Below, one piece after another: positions 20,101-32,100 of a DNA stretch of 64,000 nucleotides (positions are counted from its first letter, which is position 1; each line of letters starts with the position of its first letter). The notes under the pieces were generated by a model. That model saw only the letters and a program-made list of their open reading frames with translations, was not told the origin of the DNA and made no database searches. The position numbers and the translations under genes are program-made. Origin of the DNA: Mayamaea pseudoterrestris (lineage: Eukaryota > Bacillariophyta > Bacillariophyceae > Sellaphorales > Sellaphoraceae); contig BROI01000013.1 in the NCBI GenBank assembly GCA_027923505.1, positions 858,796 through 922,795 on the forward strand, given 5' to 3'.

Positions 20101-22912
20101 ACAGCGCTATCCAACAAACCATGCTGAGCGAACACTGGGTATCTATCTGGCTCCGGATGGAAGTGAGTCCAGGCAGGCGCAAGTTCTTTATGAGAAGTCT
20201 GTGGCATGGGCAAACAAGTTGAGAGCGAGTCATTTACCCCGTCATCTGGCCACCATTGCATATCGCACCACGATTGACAAGTCTTTCTCATATCCCCTGG
20301 TTGCCACCTGCCTCACTTGCAAGCAGTGCCAGCGTATCCAAGGACCAGCAATGACAGCAGCTTTGCAACTGTCTGGTATTGGCAGCGACACACCCAATGC
20401 AGTCCGGACTGGTCCTCTCAAGTTTCAAGGCCTGGGCTTTCCAGATATGTATACCACCCAATTGTACACCCACATTGAGGCACTGGCATTTGCTTCTGAG
20501 CATCCATCACGCAACACATCGCAACTACTCCACGTTAGCTCCGAGCAGTTGAAGCTGGAACTTGGTGTCAACGGTCCTTTGTTTGACGCCGATATGTCTC
20601 GAGTCTATACAACAACCAAAAGTTGGATTCAATTTACAGACGAGTGCTGCTATGACCATTCTATCCAACTCCTGGATGATTTGCCCACCTTCCAGCCACG
20701 GAGAGATGGAGACTTGCTCATTATGGAAGTGTTTCGCAACAATGCTGACTGGTCACCCTCTACCTTGGGTATCCTGAACCGCTGTCGCATCTTTCTTCAA
20801 TTGCTTTATCTTTCCGACATGGTGCACGCAGATGGTACCTATATCACGGAGGCAGCATGGAATGGACAAATTGACAAGTCACGCAATACTCCTTACTCCT
20901 GGCCAGCACAAGGTTCTTTGTCAGATCGCTGCTGGGCACTCTGGAGGACAGCACTGCAGCATCACTGGTGTAATCGCAACCGGCAGTTACGTCATAGTCT
21001 GGGGGCATGGGATGACATGGAGCCTACTACAAGGTTTTACTTTAGCCCAAGGCTGGATATTCTCATGGAGAAAGCTCCCACTGGCTGGTTTCAATATGGT
21101 TACAGTGGCACGGGTTGTCGTCGACGTGTCAGGGTATTCCAAAAGCTATTGTGGGCAGTGCCGCGGCCACCAGACTTAGCCAGAGCATCAGTACAAATGG
21201 TTACTCCCGTGGAGGTCCGGTTCAACAGTTGGGGTGCTTCCATGGCTGCTCCTTCTACTCCATCACTGTCTGTTCTGGCATCCATGCGTGTTTCCCTGCC
21301 TGAGCCATCTCGCTGGATTCTTGACCATGTTTCTCTGCCACCAGATGAAGGTGCTGCAATCGTCACGGCACTCCAAAATGGATTGGCTGTTGCTGTAAGT
21401 GATGGATCCTACGAGCCAACGTTGCAAACTGGAGCTGCAGCCACTACCATCCAAGGTGCCAACGCCACAAATGCTATCTTTGCCAGCTGCCTAGCTCCTG
21501 GCCAGCCTGCGGACCAAAGTGCCTACCGGAGTGAACTGATTGGCTTGTACCAAACTATTGTCCTTGTGCACCTGCTATGCCGACATTATAATGTGACAGA
21601 AGGGTCCCTTGAGCTTGCATGCGATGGCCTCTCAGCACTCAAACAAGCTAGCAAGGTTCAATCACAGACGCCATTGAGCCAGTCACATTTTGATATCATT
21701 TCTGCCTGTAAACGCCTGATGCGTGACACCCCCATTCAATGGAAAACACGGCATGTACTTGGTCACCAGCGCGAACGAGGCGGTTGGGAAGGCGCTCAAC
21801 TTGTGGGTCCCCTGGATCGCTGGGCCACTCTGAATGACTCCATGGATGAGGCCACCAAGTGTCACCGCCTTCAGTTTGCGGATCACTCCACGGGTTCAAT
21901 GCCTCATTTCCTCTATAAGGAAATAATTCCTATTTGCATTAATGGCATCAAACTGTGCAAGGACGTGCAGTCGGCAATACGTGAGCAAGTGAATGGGCCG
22001 CCTCTCCTAAATTACTGGCGCAGCAAGGGCAAATTTGGTGAATCCACGGAGGCGGCTGTGGATTGGCAAGCTTCTTTCAAAGCTATGAAAAGTCTGCCAC
22101 TGGGGCGTCAACAACACCAGACCAAAATGATCTCCAAGTTTGTGGCAGTCCGCCACCGCACCAAATTACGGAACCATTCCCAGGAAGACACTTGCCCATC
22201 CTGCCTGCAACTCCCTGTACCAGTCCAAGTCACAGAAACAGTTGACCATTTATATATCTGTCCAGGTGCAGACACCCTCTGGAATGAGCGCATGGAAGAA
22301 TTGGAGAGCAAGCTCGTTCACCTTGGTACACTTGGCCCTATTCGAATTGCAATTGTGGAGGGCCTAAAAGCATGGCGTTCCAACTCTACTCCGCCAGTTC
22401 AAACCACCGCATCAATCCAAGCTTTGATCACAGCACAGAATCACCTAGGGTGGCACGCAGCCTTTGAGGGGCGCTTTGCCATTGGATGGGCAGCAGCTCA
22501 GGAACATTACTATCGCCGCTCCAATGCTAAACCGTATCACAATGGGAGGCGCTGGCTATCTCAAATTATCATCAAACTATTTGAAATATCTTGGGATATG
22601 TGGTCACAGCGCAACGACGCTCTCCACCAACGGGAAACTGGCATCAGAGTCCTCGACCTGCGCCGGCAGGTTGATGAAGAATTCGCACTGGGCACCTCCA
22701 ACATTGCTCGTCTCCGCGACCTCATGAAGCCTGGAAAATCCCGTATCCAACAGCGTCTACCAACACAAATCGAATCCTGGCTCCATCAGGTCCGCACCGA
22801 GCGTCAGCTTCGATCAAAACAAACACCTGCCGAGAGGGTCGTTCAGCGTCAGCAATCTCTAATGCACCGTCTGTTCCGCCCATCTTTGCAAACAATACTT
22901 GAACATGGCTAG
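17114..22912 (+). CDS. Non-LTR retrotransposon (LINE) polyprotein: endonuclease, reverse transcriptase, RNase H
   Basis: One uninterrupted frame of 1932 codons. Residues about 55-315 form an apurinic-like endonuclease (EEP fold): VNIGGL, GLSEVN (Glu near 97), VLGIDANED (near 240), IDGLFVS and DHTGLFMDV (the Asp-His pair near 308). Reverse transcriptase spans roughly 710-970, with NDARACYDRI carrying the first catalytic Asp (about 795) and SFVDDTD as the YxDD-equivalent (about 911). An RNase H domain follows near 1425-1550: VSDGSY, YRSELIGLY and ACDGLSAL supply Asp, Glu and Asp. A Cys-Cys-His-Cys cluster (CPSC...HLYIC, about 1694-1716) resembles a zinc-binding tail. The order APE-RT-RNase H fits I-superfamily-like or algal LINEs; I cannot name the clade. 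The start is the ATG just after the minisatellite. All key residues are present, so the copy could be autonomous and young. Confidence 0.88.
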   Translation: MVESVGINKHRSMGRAGRPSRNAPVSPSSLTAAEKRGVFGHALVAPASDHVWLLFVNIGGLSAVPVCQVWRPCGSCKDCLIRSKVNELRVDVLGLSEVNVNWRHVASHQRLEHRSKGWFEACRISSACFDGYPGHKSAVLYGGTSIWSVNKMATRVDFQLTIRDSLGRWSGHGFRGRHGAVLVALVAYRPVVNKSGAESVWSQQYAHFAGKGQEVDPIARFDSDLQAVIRQLQSNNCHIVLGIDANEDLAKDSSVFRGKMEELGLLETILQQHGPGPPTMSRGSTKIDGLFVSPSLQGLKCGYTGWIADHTGLFMDVPMHVALGHSVPPILRPAMRRLKLQDPRVVAAYLASYKASLLAASSIPAMAELWAKAKQRYHPRQTGSCFQEWEHSKYVRLDAQCTMAMLEAERTCRKLFLGAVPWSPAFLELQRYQQLLYLVLRRRRGHKIRLATIWRQARRSRKTEVIKWPRAKLKRALLRVNQEIKDFKQQLAQQSRRTHNEKLVESLAAAKGMEATAIIRQIIVREEMRDNARIIRSALKQSHSGAVAMVQSTTSEGDLVTWTGKEDMEAAIMKECNARFRQASNTDFLTAPLYQQVGPLGVSPFCDRMLAGQLDDSDLVGVSEYAIKLARQLERPAPLRDRFCHPVPDLSTFQYGWRIQKEQTGAYPGRHFGHMMANVQDPDIAEFHRQLEYLPMLTGRPPPSWCKAVDVMIEKKAGNFQVDKLRAICLFDAVANHCFKYLGKAMMLTAEADGLLAKEQGGSRRGHCANFIGLEKRLSFDMSRQLRRPMALCSNDARACYDRIVHAVAALSLQRVGVPKPAVICMFSTIQGLEHNVRTIYGDSKAYFGGSQDQHLYGVPVSTIGQGNGAGPQIWALVSTPVLNMLRAEGLAMAYQGALTGTTVSFVGYSFVDDTDLGICAAHLQDPAHVAAEMQRSLDHWEGGLRATGGAIAPEKTFWYLMAYNWHADGSWSLKPEGECPAQLQVRDMHGVTQPIQRYPTNHAERTLGIYLAPDGSESRQAQVLYEKSVAWANKLRASHLPRHLATIAYRTTIDKSFSYPLVATCLTCKQCQRIQGPAMTAALQLSGIGSDTPNAVRTGPLKFQGLGFPDMYTTQLYTHIEALAFASEHPSRNTSQLLHVSSEQLKLELGVNGPLFDADMSRVYTTTKSWIQFTDECCYDHSIQLLDDLPTFQPRRDGDLLIMEVFRNNADWSPSTLGILNRCRIFLQLLYLSDMVHADGTYITEAAWNGQIDKSRNTPYSWPAQGSLSDRCWALWRTALQHHWCNRNRQLRHSLGAWDDMEPTTRFYFSPRLDILMEKAPTGWFQYGYSGTGCRRRVRVFQKLLWAVPRPPDLARASVQMVTPVEVRFNSWGASMAAPSTPSLSVLASMRVSLPEPSRWILDHVSLPPDEGAAIVTALQNGLAVAVSDGSYEPTLQTGAAATTIQGANATNAIFASCLAPGQPADQSAYRSELIGLYQTIVLVHLLCRHYNVTEGSLELACDGLSALKQASKVQSQTPLSQSHFDIISACKRLMRDTPIQWKTRHVLGHQRERGGWEGAQLVGPLDRWATLNDSMDEATKCHRLQFADHSTGSMPHFLYKEIIPICINGIKLCKDVQSAIREQVNGPPLLNYWRSKGKFGESTEAAVDWQASFKAMKSLPLGRQQHQTKMISKFVAVRHRTKLRNHSQEDTCPSCLQLPVPVQVTETVDHLYICPGADTLWNERMEELESKLVHLGTLGPIRIAIVEGLKAWRSNSTPPVQTTASIQALITAQNHLGWHAAFEGRFAIGWAAAQEHYYRRSNAKPYHNGRRWLSQIIIKLFEISWDMWSQRNDALHQRETGIRVLDLRRQVDEEFALGTSNIARLRDLMKPGKSRIQQRLPTQIESWLHQVRTERQLRSKQTPAERVVQRQQSLMHRLFRPSLQTILEHG

Positions 22913-23164
22913 GAGAGCTACCACAGCATGTTCAAAACCAAGCACCATTTGATGTTATATGTTCCATTGTTATCTCATGTCCAGCCAAGAACCTTCTGTC
23001 TGGTGTCCAACATGAATGTACCGCTCGTGTCGTCTCTCAATTTGGGATACAACCCTTTCGTCGGGCAGTTTTGACTGCACTGATGGCGGGAGCGACAATA
23101 AAGCCGCACAGGCTGCTTTGTAGATAGTTAACTACCACAAAGTAAATCATTGAGTTATTATTAT
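22913..23164 (+). other. LINE 3' untranslated region with (TTA)n tail
   Basis: About 250 non-coding bases follow the LINE stop codon and end in a short TTA microsatellite (GAGTTATTATTATTG). Such short tandem tails mark the 3' end of several LINE clades. The sequence passes directly into the middle of a sat1 monomer at about 23165, so this is the insertion boundary between LINE and satellite. Confidence 0.6.
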
Positions 23165-26100
23165 TGCAACTTGTGGTGTTGGCCATACCCACAGTGGAGG
23201 CCATACCCATGGTGTCAGCCTCCAGGCAGTCCTTTTTGCACCATTTGAGACTATGCACCTGTCAATGGCATACCCTGGACATGTTTTGCCTGACTCATTG
23301 GGTATTTGGGTGGCCAGGGCATGGGGCGTTTGACAGGGATGAATCTGCAACTTGTGGTGTTGGCCATACCCACAGTGGAGGCCGTACCCATGGTGTCAGC
23401 CTCCAGGCAGTCCTTTTTGCACCATTTGAGACTATACACCTGTCAATGGCATACCCTGGACATGTTTTGCCTGACTCATTGGGTATTTGGGTGGCCAGGG
23501 CATGGGGCGTTTGACAGGGAAGAATCTGCAACTTGTGGTGTTGGCATAACCACAGTGGAGGCCTTACCCATGGTGTCAGCCTCCAGGCAGTCCTTTTTGC
23601 ACCATTTGAGACTCTGCACCTGTCAATGGCATCCTCTGGACATGTTTTGCCTGACTCATTGGGTATTTGGGTGGCCTGGGCATGGGGCGTTTGACAGGAA
23701 AGAATCTGCAACTTGTGGTGTTGGCCATACCCACAGTGGAGGCCGTACCCATGTTGTCAGCCTCCAGGCAGTCCTTTTTGCACCATTTGAGACTATGCAC
23801 CTGTCAATGGCCTACCCTGGACATGTTTTGCCTGACTCATTGGGTATTTGGGTGGCCAGGGCATGGGGCGTTTGACAGGGAAGAATCTGCAACTTGTGGT
23901 GTTGGCCATACCCACAGTGGAGGCCGTACCCATGGTGTCAGCCTCCAGGCAGTCCTTTTTGCACCATTTGAGACTATGCACCTGTCAATGGCATCCCCTG
24001 GACATGTTTTGCCTGACTCATTGGGTATTTGGGTGGCCAGGGCATGGGGCGTTTGACAGGGAAGAATCTGCAACTTGTGGTGTTGGCCATACCCACAGTG
24101 GAGGCCGTACCCATGTTGTCAGCCTCCAGGCAGTCCTTTTTGCACCATTTGAGACTATGCACCTGTCAATGGCATACCCTGGACATGTTTTGCCTGACTC
24201 ATTGGGTATTTGGGTGGCCAGGGCATGGGGCGTTTGACAGGGAAGAATCTGCAACTTGTGGTGTTGGCCATACCCACAGTGGAGGCCGTACCCATGGTGT
24301 CAGCCTCCAGGCAGTCCTTTTTGCACCATTTGAGACTATGCACCTGTCAATGGCATACCCTGGACATGTTTTGCCTGACTCATTGGGTATTTGGGTGGCC
24401 AGGGCATGGGGCGTTTGACAGGGAAGAATCTGCAACTTGTGGTGTTGGCCATACCCACAGTGGAGGCCGTACCCATGTTTTCAGCCTCCAGGCAGTCCTT
24501 TTTGCACCATTTGAGACTATGCACCTGTCAATGGCATACCCTGGACATGTTTTGCCTGACTCATTGGGTATTTGGGTGGCCAGGGCATGGGGCGTTTGAC
24601 AGGGAAGAATCTGCAACTTGTGGTGTTGGCCATACCCACAGTGGAGGCCGTACCCATGTTGTCAGCCTCCAGGCAGTCCTTTTTGCACCATTTGAGACTA
24701 TGCACCTGTCAATGGCATACCCTGGACATGTTTTGCCTGACTCATTGGGTATTTGGGTGGCCAGGGCATGGGGCGTTTGACAGGGAAGAATCTGCAACTT
24801 GTGGTGTTGGCCATACCCACAGTGGAGGCCGTACCCATGTTGTCAGCCTCCAGGCAGTCCTTTTTGCACCATTTGAGACTATGCACCTGTCAATGGCATA
24901 CCCTGGACATGTTTTGCCTGACTCATTGGGTATTTGGGTGGCCAGGGCATGGGGCGTTTGACAGGGAAGAATCTGCAACTTGTGGTGTTGGCCATACCCA
25001 CAGTGGAGGCCGTACCCATGTTGTCAGCCTCCAGGCAGTCCTTTTTGCACCATTTGAGACTCTGCACCTGTCAATGGCATACCCCTGGACATGTTTTGCC
25101 TGACTCATTGGGTATTTGGGTGGCCAGGGCATGGGGCGTTTGACAGGGAAGAATCTGCAACTTGTGGTGTTGGCCATACCCACAGTGGAGGCCGTACCCA
25201 TGTTTGTCAGCCTCCAGGCAGTCCTTTTTGCACCATTTGAGACTATGCACCTGTCAATGGCATACCCTGGACATGTTTTGCCTGACTCATTGGGTATTTG
25301 GGTGGCCAGGGCATGGGGCGTTTGACAGGGAAGAATCTGCAACTTGTGGTGTTGGCCATACCCACAGTGGAGGCCGTACCCATGTTGTCAGCCTCCAGGC
25401 AGTCCTTTTTGCACCATTTGAGACTATGCACCTGTCAATGGCATCCCCTGGACATGTTTTGCCTGACTCATTGGGTATTTGGGTGGCCAGGGCATGGGGC
25501 GTTTGACAGGGAAGAATCTGCAACTTGTGGTGTTGGCCATACCCACAGTGGAGGCCGTACCCATGTTGTCAGCCTCCAGGCAGTCCTTTTTGCACCATTT
25601 GAGACTATGCACCTGTCAATGGCATACCCTGGACATGTTTTGCCTGACTCATTGGGTATTTGGGTGGCCAGGGCATGGGGCGTTTGACAGGGAAGAATCT
25701 GCAACTTGTGGTGTTGGCCATACCCACAGTGGAGGCCGTACCCATGGTGTCAGCCTCCAGGCAGTCCTTTTTGCACCATTTGAGACTATGCACCTGTCAA
25801 TGGCATACCCTGGACATGTTTTGCCTGACTCATTGGGTATTTGGGTGGCCAGGGCATGGGGCGTTTGACAGGGAAGAATCTGCAACTTGTGGTGTTGGCC
25901 ATACCCACAGTGGAGGCCGTACCCATGGTGTCAGCCTCCAGGCAGTCCTTTTTGCACCATTTGAGACTATGCACCTGTCAATGGCATACCCTGGACATGT
26001 TTTGCCTGACTCATTGGGTATTTGGGTGGCCAGGGCATGGGGCGTTTGACAGGGAAGAATCTGCAACTTGTGGTGTTGGCCATACCCACAGTGGAGGCCG

Positions 26101-29100
26101 TACCCATGGTGTCAGCCTCCAGGCAGTCCTTTTTGCACCATTTGAGACTATGCACCTGTCAATGGCATACCCTGGACATGTTTTGCCTGACTCATTGGGT
26201 ATTTGGGTGGCCAGGGCATGGGGCGTTTGACAGGGAAGAATCTGCAACTTGTGGTGTTGGCCATACCCACAGTGGAGGCCGTACCCATGTTGTCAGCCTC
26301 CAGGCAGTCCTTTTTGCACCATTTGAGACTATGCACCTGTCAATGGCATCCCCTGGACATGTTTTGCCTGACTCATTGGGTATTTGGGTGGCCAGGGCAT
26401 GGGGCGTTTGACAGGGAAGAATCTGCAACTTGTGGTGTTGGCCATACCCACAGTGGAGGCCGTACCCATGTTTTCAGCCTCCAGGCAGTCCTTTTTGCAC
26501 CATTTGAGACTATGCACCTGTCAATGGCATACCCTGGACATGTTTTGCCTGACTCATTGGGTATTTGGGTGGCCAGGGCATGGGGCGTTTGACAGGGAAG
26601 AATCTGCAACTTGTGGTGTTGGCCATACCCACAGTGGAGGCCGTACCCATGTTGTCAGCCTCCAGGCAGTCCTTTTTGCACCATTTGAGACTATGCACCT
26701 GTCAATGGCATACCCTGGACATGTTTTGCCTGACTCATTGGGTATTTGGGTGGCCAGGGCATGGGGCGTTTGACAGGGAAGAATCTGCAACTTGTGGTGT
26801 TGGCCATACCCACAGTGGAGGCCGTACCCATGGTTGTCAGCCTCCAGGCAGTCCTTTTTGCACCATTTGAGACTATGCACCTGTCAATGGCATACCCTGG
26901 ACATGTTTTGCCTGACTCATTGGGTATTTGGGTGGCCAGGGCATGGGGCGTTTGACAGGGAAGAATCTGCAACTTGTGGTGTTGGCCATACCCACAGTGG
27001 AGGCCGTACCCATGGTGTCAGCCTCCAGGCAGTCCTTTTTGCACCATTTGAGACTATGCACCTGTCAATGGCATCCCCTGGACATGTTTTGCCTGACTCA
27101 TTGGGTATTTGGGTGGCCAGGGCATGGGGCGTTTGACAGGGAAGAATCTGCAACTTGTGGTGTTGGCCATACCCACAGTGGAGGCCGTACCCATGGTGTC
27201 AGCCTCCAGGCAGTCCTTTTTGCACCATTTGAGACTCTGCACCTGTCAAGGGCATACCCGGGAAATGTTTTGCCTGACTCATTGGGTATTTGGGTGGCCA
27301 GGGCATGGGGCGTTTGACAGGGAAGAATCTGCAACTTGTGGTGTTGGCCATACCCACAGTGGAGGCCGTACCCATGTTGTCAGCCTCCAGGCAGTCCTTT
27401 TTGCACCATTTGAGACTCGCACCCACCCCCTGGACATGTTTTGCCTGACTCATTGGGTATTTGGGTGGCCAGGGCATGGGGCGTTTGACAGGGAAGAATC
27501 TGCAACTTGTGGTGTTGGCCATACCCACAGTGGAGGCCGTACCCATGGTGTCAGCCTCCAGGCAGTCCTTTTTGCACCATTTGAGACTATGCACCTGTCA
27601 ATGGCATACCCTGGACATGTTTTGCCTGACTCATTGGGTATTTGGGTGGCCAGGGCATGGGGCGTTTGACAGGGAAGAATCTGCAACTTGTGGTGTTGGC
27701 CATACCCACAGTGGAGGCCGTACCCATGTTGTCAGCCTCCAGGCAGTCCTTTTTGCACCATTTGAGACTATGCACCTGTCAATGGCATCCCCTGGACATG
27801 TACATGTTTTGCCTGACTCATTGGGTATTTGGGTGGCCAGGGCATGGGGCGTTTGACAGGGAAGAATCTGCAACTTGTGGTGTTGGCCATACCCACAGTG
27901 GAGGCCGTACCCATGTTTTCAGCACCAGGCAGTCCTTTTTGCACCATTTGAGACTATGCACCTGTCAATGGCATACCCTGGACATGTTTTGCCTGACTCA
28001 TTGGGTATTTGGGTGGCCAGGGCATGGGGCGTTTGACAGGGAAGAATCTGCAACTTGTGGTGTTGGCCATACCCACAGTGGAGGCCGTACCCATGTTGTC
28101 AGCCTCCAGGCAGTCCTTTTTGCACCATTTGAGACTATGCACCTGTCAATGGCATACCCTGGACATGTTTTGCCTGACTCATTGGGTATTTGGGTGGCCA
28201 GGGCATGGGGCGTTTGACAGGGAAGAATCTGCAACTTGTGGTGTTGGCCATACCCACAGTGGAGGCCGTACCCATGTTGTCAGCCTCCAGGCAGTCCTTT
28301 TTGCACCATTTGAGACTATGCACCTGTCAATGGCATACCCTGGACATGTTTTGCCTGACTCATTGGGTATTTGGGTGGCCAGGGCATGGGGCGTTTGACA
28401 GGGAAGAATCTGCAACTTGTGGTGTTGGCCATACCCACAGTGGAGGCCGTACCCATGTTGTCAGCCTCCAGGCAGTCCTTTTTGCACCATTTGAGACTAT
28501 GCACCTGTCAATGGCATACCCTGGACATGTTTTGCCTGACTCATTGGGTATTTGGGTGGCCAGGGCATGGGGCGTTTGACAGGGAAGAATCTGCAACTTG
28601 TGGTGTTGGCCATACCCACAGTGGAGGCCGTACCCATGGTGTCAGCCTCCAGGCAGTCCTTTTTGCACCATTTGAGACTCTGCACCTGTCAATGGCATCC
28701 CCTGGACATGTTTTGCCTGACTCATTGGGTATTTGGGTGGCCAGGGCATGGGGCGTTTGACAGGGAAGAATCTGCAACTTGTGGTGTTGGCCATACCCAC
28801 AGTGGAGGCCGTACCCATGTTGTCAGCCTCCAGGCAGTCCTTTTTGCACCATTTGAGACTATGCACCTGTCAATGGCCTACCCTGGACATGTTTTGCCTG
28901 ACTCATTGGGTATTTGGGTGGCCAGGGCATGGGGCGTTTGACAGGGAAGAATCTGCAACTTGTGGTGTTGGCCATACCCACAGTGGAGGCCGTACCCATG
29001 GTGTCAGCCTCCAGGCAGTCCTTTTTGCACCATTTGAGACTATGCACCTGTCAATGGCATACCCTGGACATGTTTTGCCTGACTCATTGGGTATTTGGGT

Positions 29101-32100
29101 GGCCAGGGCATGGGGCGTTTGACAGGGAAGAATCTGCAACTTGTGGTGTTGGCCATACCCACAGTGGAGGCCGTACCCATGTTGTCAGCCTCCAGGCAGT
29201 CCTTTTTGCACCATTTGAGACTCTGCACCTGTCAATGGCATCCCCTGGACATGTTTTGCCTGACTCATTGGGTATTTGGGTGGCCAGGGCATGGGGCGTT
29301 TGACAGGGAAGAATCTGCAACTTGTGGTGTTGGCCATACCCACAGTGGAGGCCGTACCCATGTTGTCAGCCTCCAGGCAGTCCTTTTTGCACCATTTGAG
29401 ACTATGCACCTGTCAATGGCATACCCTGGACATGTTTTGCCTGACTCATTGGGTATTTGGGTGGCCAGGGCATGGGGCGTTTGACAGGGAAGAATCTGCA
29501 ACTTGTGGTGTTGGCCATACCCACAGTGGAGGCCGTACCCATGTTGTCAGCCTCCAGGCAGTCCTTTTTGCACCATTTGAGACTCTGCACCTGTCAATGG
29601 CATCCCCTGGACATGTTTTGCCTGACTCATTGGGTATTTGGGTGGCCAGGGCATGGGGCGTTTGACAGGGAAGAATCTGCAACTTGTGGTGTTGGCCATA
29701 CCCACAGTGGAGGCCGTACCCATGTTGTCAGCCTCCAGGCAGTCCTTTTTGCACCATTTGAGACTATGCACCTGTCAATGGCATCCCCTGGACATGTTTT
29801 GCCTGACTCATTGGGTATTTGGGTGGCCAGGGCATGGGGCGTTTGACAGGGAAGAATCTGCAACTTGTGGTGTTGGCCATACCCACAGTGGAGGCCGTAC
29901 CCATGTTTTCAGCCTCCAGGCAGTCCTTTTTGCACCATTTGAGACTATGCACCTGTCAATGGCATACCCTGGACATGTTTTGCCTGACTCATTGGGTATT
30001 TGGGTGGCCAGGGCATGGGGCGTTTGACAGGGAAGAATCTGCAACTTGTGGTGTTGGCCATACCCACAGTGGAGGCCGTACCCATGGTTTCAGCCTCCAG
30101 GCAGTCCTTTTTGCACCATTTGAGACTCTGCACCTGTCAATGGCATCCCCTGGACATGTTTTGCCTGACTCATTGGGTATTTGGGTGGCCAGGGCATGGG
30201 GCGTTTGACAGGGAAGAATCTGCAACTTGTGGTGTTGGCCATACCCACAGTGGAGGCCGTACCCATGTTGTCAGCCTCCAGGCAGTCCTTTTTGCACCAT
30301 TTGAGACTCTGCACCTGTCAATGGCATACCCTGGACATGTTTTGCCTGACTCATTGGGTATTTGGGTGGCCAGGGCATGGGGCGTTTGACAGGGAAGAAT
30401 CTGCAACTTGTGGTGTTGGCCATACCCACAGTGGAGGCCGTACCCATGTTGTCAGCCTCCAGGCAGTCCTTTTTGCACCATTTGAGACTCTGCACCTGTC
30501 AATGGCATTGTCAGCCTCCAGGCAGTCCTTTTTGCACCATTTGAGACTATGCACCTGTCAATGGCATCCCCTGGACATGTTTTGCCTGACTCATTGGGTA
30601 TTTGGGTGGCCAGGGCATGGGGCGTTTGACAGGGAAGAATCTGCAACTTGTGGTGTTGGCCATACCCACAGTGGAGGCCGTACCCATGTTTTCAGCCTCC
30701 AGGCAGTCCTTTTTGCACCATTTGAGACTATGCACCTGTCAATGGCATACCCTGGACATGTTTTGCCTGACTCATTGGGTATTTGGGTGGCCAGGGCATG
30801 GGGCGTTTGACAGGGAAGAATCTGCAACTTGTGGTGTTGGCCATACCCACAGTGGAGGCCGTACCCATGGTTTCAGCCTCCAGGCAGTCCTTTTTGCACC
30901 ATTTGAGACTCTGCACCTGTCAATGGCATCCCCTGGACATGTTTTGCCTGACTCATTGGGTATTTGGGTGGCCAGGGCATGGGGCGTTTGACAGGGAAGA
31001 ATCTGCAACTTGTGGTGTTGGCCATACCCACAGTGGAGGCCGTACCCATGTTGTCAGCCTCCAGGCAGTCCTTTTTGCACCATTTGAGACTCTGCACCTG
31101 TCAATGGCATACCCTGGACATGTTTTGCCTGACTCATTGGGTATTTGGGTGGCCAGGGCATGGGGCGTTTGACAGGGAAGAATCTGCAACTTGTGGTGTT
31201 GGCCATACCCACAGTGGAGGCCGTACCCATGTTGTCAGCCTCCAGGCAGTCCTTTTTGCACCATTTGAGACTCTGCACCTGTCAATGGCATCCCCTGGAC
31301 ATGTTTTGCCTGACTCATTGGGTATTTGGGTGGCCGGGGCATGGGGCGTTAGGGAAGAATCTGCAACTTGTGGTGTTGGCCATACCCACGGGAGGCGGGT
31401 GGGGGCGCCCAGGGCCTACCCATGTTGTCAGCCTCCAGGCAGTCCTTTTTGCACCATTTGAGACTCTGCACCTGTCAATGGCATACCCTGGACATGTTTT
31501 GCCTGACTCATTGGGTATTTGGGTGGCCAGGGCATGGGGCGTTTGACAGGGAAGAATCTGCAACTTGTGGTGTTGGCCATACCCACAGTGGAGGCCGTAC
31601 CCATGTTGTCAGCCTCCAGGCAGTCCTTTTTGCACCATTTGAGACTCTGCACCTGTCAATGGCATCCCCTGGACATGTTTTGCCTGACTCATTGGGTATT
31701 TGGGTGGCCAGGGCATGGGGCGTTTGACAGGGAAGAATCTGCAACTTGTGGTGTTGGCCATACCCACAGTGGAGGCCGTACCCATGTTTTCAGCCTCCAG
31801 GCAGTCCTTTTTGCACCATTTGAGACTCTGCACCTGTCAATGGCATACCCTGGACATGTTTTGCCTGACTCATTGGGTATTTGGGTGGCCGGCCGTGACG
31901 GGAAATCGCCTGGGGGCGCACTGTGTTTGGCCAACCCACAGTGGAGGCCGTACCCATGTTGTCAGCCTCCAGGCAGTCCTTCAACCCACAGTGGAGGCCG
32001 TACCCATGTTGTCAGCCTCCAGGCAGTCCTTTTTGCACCATTTGAGACTATGCACCTGTCAATGGCATACCCTGGACATGTTTTGCCTGACTCATTGGGT

